Shown in pieces: positions 62,307-64,000 of a stretch of DNA of 64,000 nt. The first letter of the stretch is position 1; the number at the start of each line of letters is the position of its first letter. The position numbers were made by a program, and so were the translations under genes. The stretch spans positions 62,001 through 126,000 of the forward strand of contig NZ_CP072334.1 of assembly GCF_018127805.1 (NCBI RefSeq), read 5' to 3'. The DNA is from Prevotella sp. oral taxon 475. GTDB lineage: Bacteria > Bacteroidota > Bacteroidia > Bacteroidales > Bacteroidaceae. Under the pieces are notes generated by a model. That model did not search any database and was not told the origin of the DNA. It worked only from the letters and a program-made list of their open reading frames with translations.

Positions 62307-63959
62307 TCAATCGCCAATCAACACTTTAAGGTCTTCTTCCACGGTGGTAATGCCGGCCAAGCCAAACTGTTCTACCAACACTTTCAGAACACCCGGCGAG
62401 ACAAAGGCCGGCAACGTGGGGCCGATATGGATGTTTTTAACCCCCAACGACAGCAGAGCCAATAGCACGATCACAGCCTTTTGCTCATACCAAGCAATGT
62501 TAAAGGCCAGGGGAAGATCGTTGATGTCGGCCGCACCAAAGATTTCTTTGAGTTTCAAAGCCACCACAGCCCAAGTGTAAGAGTCGTTGCACTGCCCGGC
62601 ATCGAGCACCCTTGGGATGCCATTGATGTCTCCGAGGTTCAGCTTATTGTATTTAAACTTCGCGCAACCCGAGGTCAATATCACCACATCCTGCGGCAGT
62701 TGACGGGCGAACTCGGTGTAATAGTTGCGGCTTTTCATACGTCCGTCGCATCCGCCCATCACCACAAACTTGCGGATGGCACCGCTTTTCACCGCCTCTA
62801 CAATCTTGTCGGCCAGGGCAAACACCTGGTTGTGGGCAAAGCCGCCCACGATTTCGCCCGTCTCAATCTCAGTAGGAGCCTGGCAGGTCTTGGCCAAAGC
62901 AATCACCTCGGAAAAGTCTTTGTGCCCGTCAGTCCCCTCTTCGATGTGTTTCCAACCCGGAAAACCGGTCGAGTTCATCGTGAAGACACGATCTTTATAG
63001 TTGTCTTTCGCCGTGGGCGGAACGATGCAGTTGGTGGTGAACACGATGGGACCGTTGAACGTAGCAAACTCTTCGCGTTGCTTCCACCAAGCATTGCCGT
63101 AGTTGCCCACGAGATGTTTGTATTTCTTCAGCTGTGGATAGTAGTGCGCCGGAAGCATTTCTCCGTGCGTATAGACATCTACGCCAGTACCCTCGGTTTG
63201 TCGAAGCAGATCTTCGATGTCGTGAAGGTCGTGCCCACTGATGAGGATTCCGGGATTCTTTCCCACGCCGATGTTCACCCGAGTCATCTCCGGATGTCCG
63301 TAAGCACCCGTGTTAGCCTTGTCCAATAAGGCCATTGCGTCTACGCCCCACTTACCGGTTTGGAGCACACAGTCGAGCAATTCGTCCATGCCAGCGTCGG
63401 GATTGGCGATGATCGCCAAAGCGTCGCCCATAAAATCGGTTATCTCCGGACGGGTGCATCCCAAGCGCGAGGCATGCTCATAGTAAGCCGCCATACCTTT
63501 GAGGCCCAGCACAACGAGCTCTTTGAGCGAGCGCAGGTCTTCGTTTTCGTTGCGAAGCACACTCTCCCGGAGGCTCTGTGCGTCGTAGTCGACTTTCTCT
63601 CCACCCCACAAAATCTCGTGATAGGCTGGCAGTTGCACTCCGTTTTTCTCGGCAATCTCCAACAGTTGTTTCTTCAGAGCGATGCCTTTATCTACTTTTC
63701 TGAGGATAGAAGCGTTGTCGAAGTTGGCGTTGGTGATGGTGGCAAACAGAGCATCTACAAAGAACGTGTCTACCTTCGGCACACTCTGGAAGCCCGCTTT
63801 GCGGATGGCACGGTCGATGGTGGCCACGCCACGAACCACACCTAACAGCAGGTCTTGATAGTTAGAGGTGGATGCTTCCTTACCGCACACACCCTTGACG
63901 GTACATCCCGTACCCTTAGCTGTTTCCTGACATTGGAAACAAAACATCTTGTTCTCCAT
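62307..63959 (-). CDS. hcp: Hybrid cluster protein (hydroxylamine reductase)
   Basis: 550 residues from the ATG at 63959 ([10 protein letters not shown]). Hcp holds an Fe-S cluster and the hybrid Fe-S-O cluster and reduces hydroxylamine or NO, protecting against nitrosative stress. The N-terminal cysteines have the spacing C-x2-C-x8-C-x5-C ([20 protein letters not shown]), the form typical of strict anaerobes. Hybrid-cluster ligands are visible in [17 protein letters not shown] and DAGQCNDSY. The promoter lies close to or beyond the window edge. Confidence 0.96.
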   Translation of the reverse strand: MENKMFCFQCQETAKGTGCTVKGVCGKEASTSNYQDLLLGVVRGVATIDRAIRKAGFQSVPKVDTFFVDALFATITNANFDNASILRKVDKGIALKKQLLEIAEKNGVQLPAYHEILWGGEKVDYDAQSLRESVLRNENEDLRSLKELVVLGLKGMAAYYEHASRLGCTRPEITDFMGDALAIIANPDAGMDELLDCVLQTGKWGVDAMALLDKANTGAYGHPEMTRVNIGVGKNPGILISGHDLHDIEDLLRQTEGTGVDVYTHGEMLPAHYYPQLKKYKHLVGNYGNAWWKQREEFATFNGPIVFTTNCIVPPTAKDNYKDRVFTMNSTGFPGWKHIEEGTDGHKDFSEVIALAKTCQAPTEIETGEIVGGFAHNQVFALADKIVEAVKSGAIRKFVVMGGCDGRMKSRNYYTEFARQLPQDVVILTSGCAKFKYNKLNLGDINGIPRVLDAGQCNDSYTWAVVALKLKEIFGAADINDLPLAFNIAWYEQKAVIVLLALLSLGVKNIHIGPTLPAFVSPGVLKVLVEQFGLAGITTVEEDLKVLIGD

Positions 63960-64000
63960 CTTGTTTTTGTCTTTTTTAGTGTAAGTCTTGAGCAAGCACA

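Overview
The window comes from a member of the Bacteroidetes, most likely Prevotellaceae. The evidence is two SusC/SusD outer-membrane pairs, a fimbrillin-type lipoprotein, a PCMD-domain protein, a DUF4294 protein, Hcp, and promoters of the Bacteroidetes type (TTTG, then 19-20 nt, then TAnnTTTG) in front of many genes. Most genes are housekeeping or envelope genes. I see no prophage, integrase, transposase or CRISPR-Cas locus.

Layout. 0.1-4 kb: polA and a polyprenyl diphosphate synthase, divergent. 4.2-9.2 kb, minus strand: an MBOAT/SGNH acylation pair, then the dtd - small membrane ORF - mazG - deoC operon, in which two ATGA overlaps bracket a 46-residue membrane protein. 9.6-15.6 kb: SusC/SusD operon ending in a lipoprotein that looks like a metzincin protease whose zinc motif has been destroyed. 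16-22.2 kb: uvrC, apt, mnmG, coaD, ybeY, with two perfect ParB-binding (parS) cores on either side of apt, which suggests an origin-proximal position. 22.8-27.9 kb: a second SusC/SusD pair behind a leader of about 225 nt. 28.5-33 kb: DUF4294 protein, a glycosyltransferase, and an AT-rich fimbrillin locus behind hairpins and an (AC)22 microsatellite. 33.2-36.8 kb: cutC and a large transglutaminase-like protein. 36.8-48.6 kb: a long minus-strand gene run (GH3, Ig-like lipoprotein, DUF3108, mutS, PCMD protein, BamA-like barrel, phosphoethanolamine transferase). 49.4-58 kb: M16 peptidase, cysteine-less thioredoxin-like lipoprotein, crcB, CPBP protease, ribF, calcium ATPase. 58-64 kb: tRNA-Met, SpoU methyltransferase, SufE, U32 peptidase, C1 peptidase lipoprotein, hcp.

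The most unusual content lies between the genes. Nine intergenic intervals carry the same element: a leader of about 45-90 bp followed by exactly four AAAAGCTAAG-type cores whose centres are exactly 22 bp apart. Nine copies in 64 kb would mean hundreds per genome if the density holds. A second class is found in three large spacers of the 36.8-48.6 kb gene run. Each spacer is filled by five or six short palindromes repeating every 41 bp. The palindrome sequence differs from spacer to spacer, but the architecture is the same (TTC...GAA, then a roughly 25-nt spacer). Periods of 22 and 41 bp are close to two and four turns of B-DNA. There are also a candidate 60-65 nt small RNA with its own promoter and terminator upstream of crcB, and a structured leader upstream of cutC.

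Start codons were revised from the longest possible reading frame where a promoter, an ATGA overlap or a signal peptide decided the matter.
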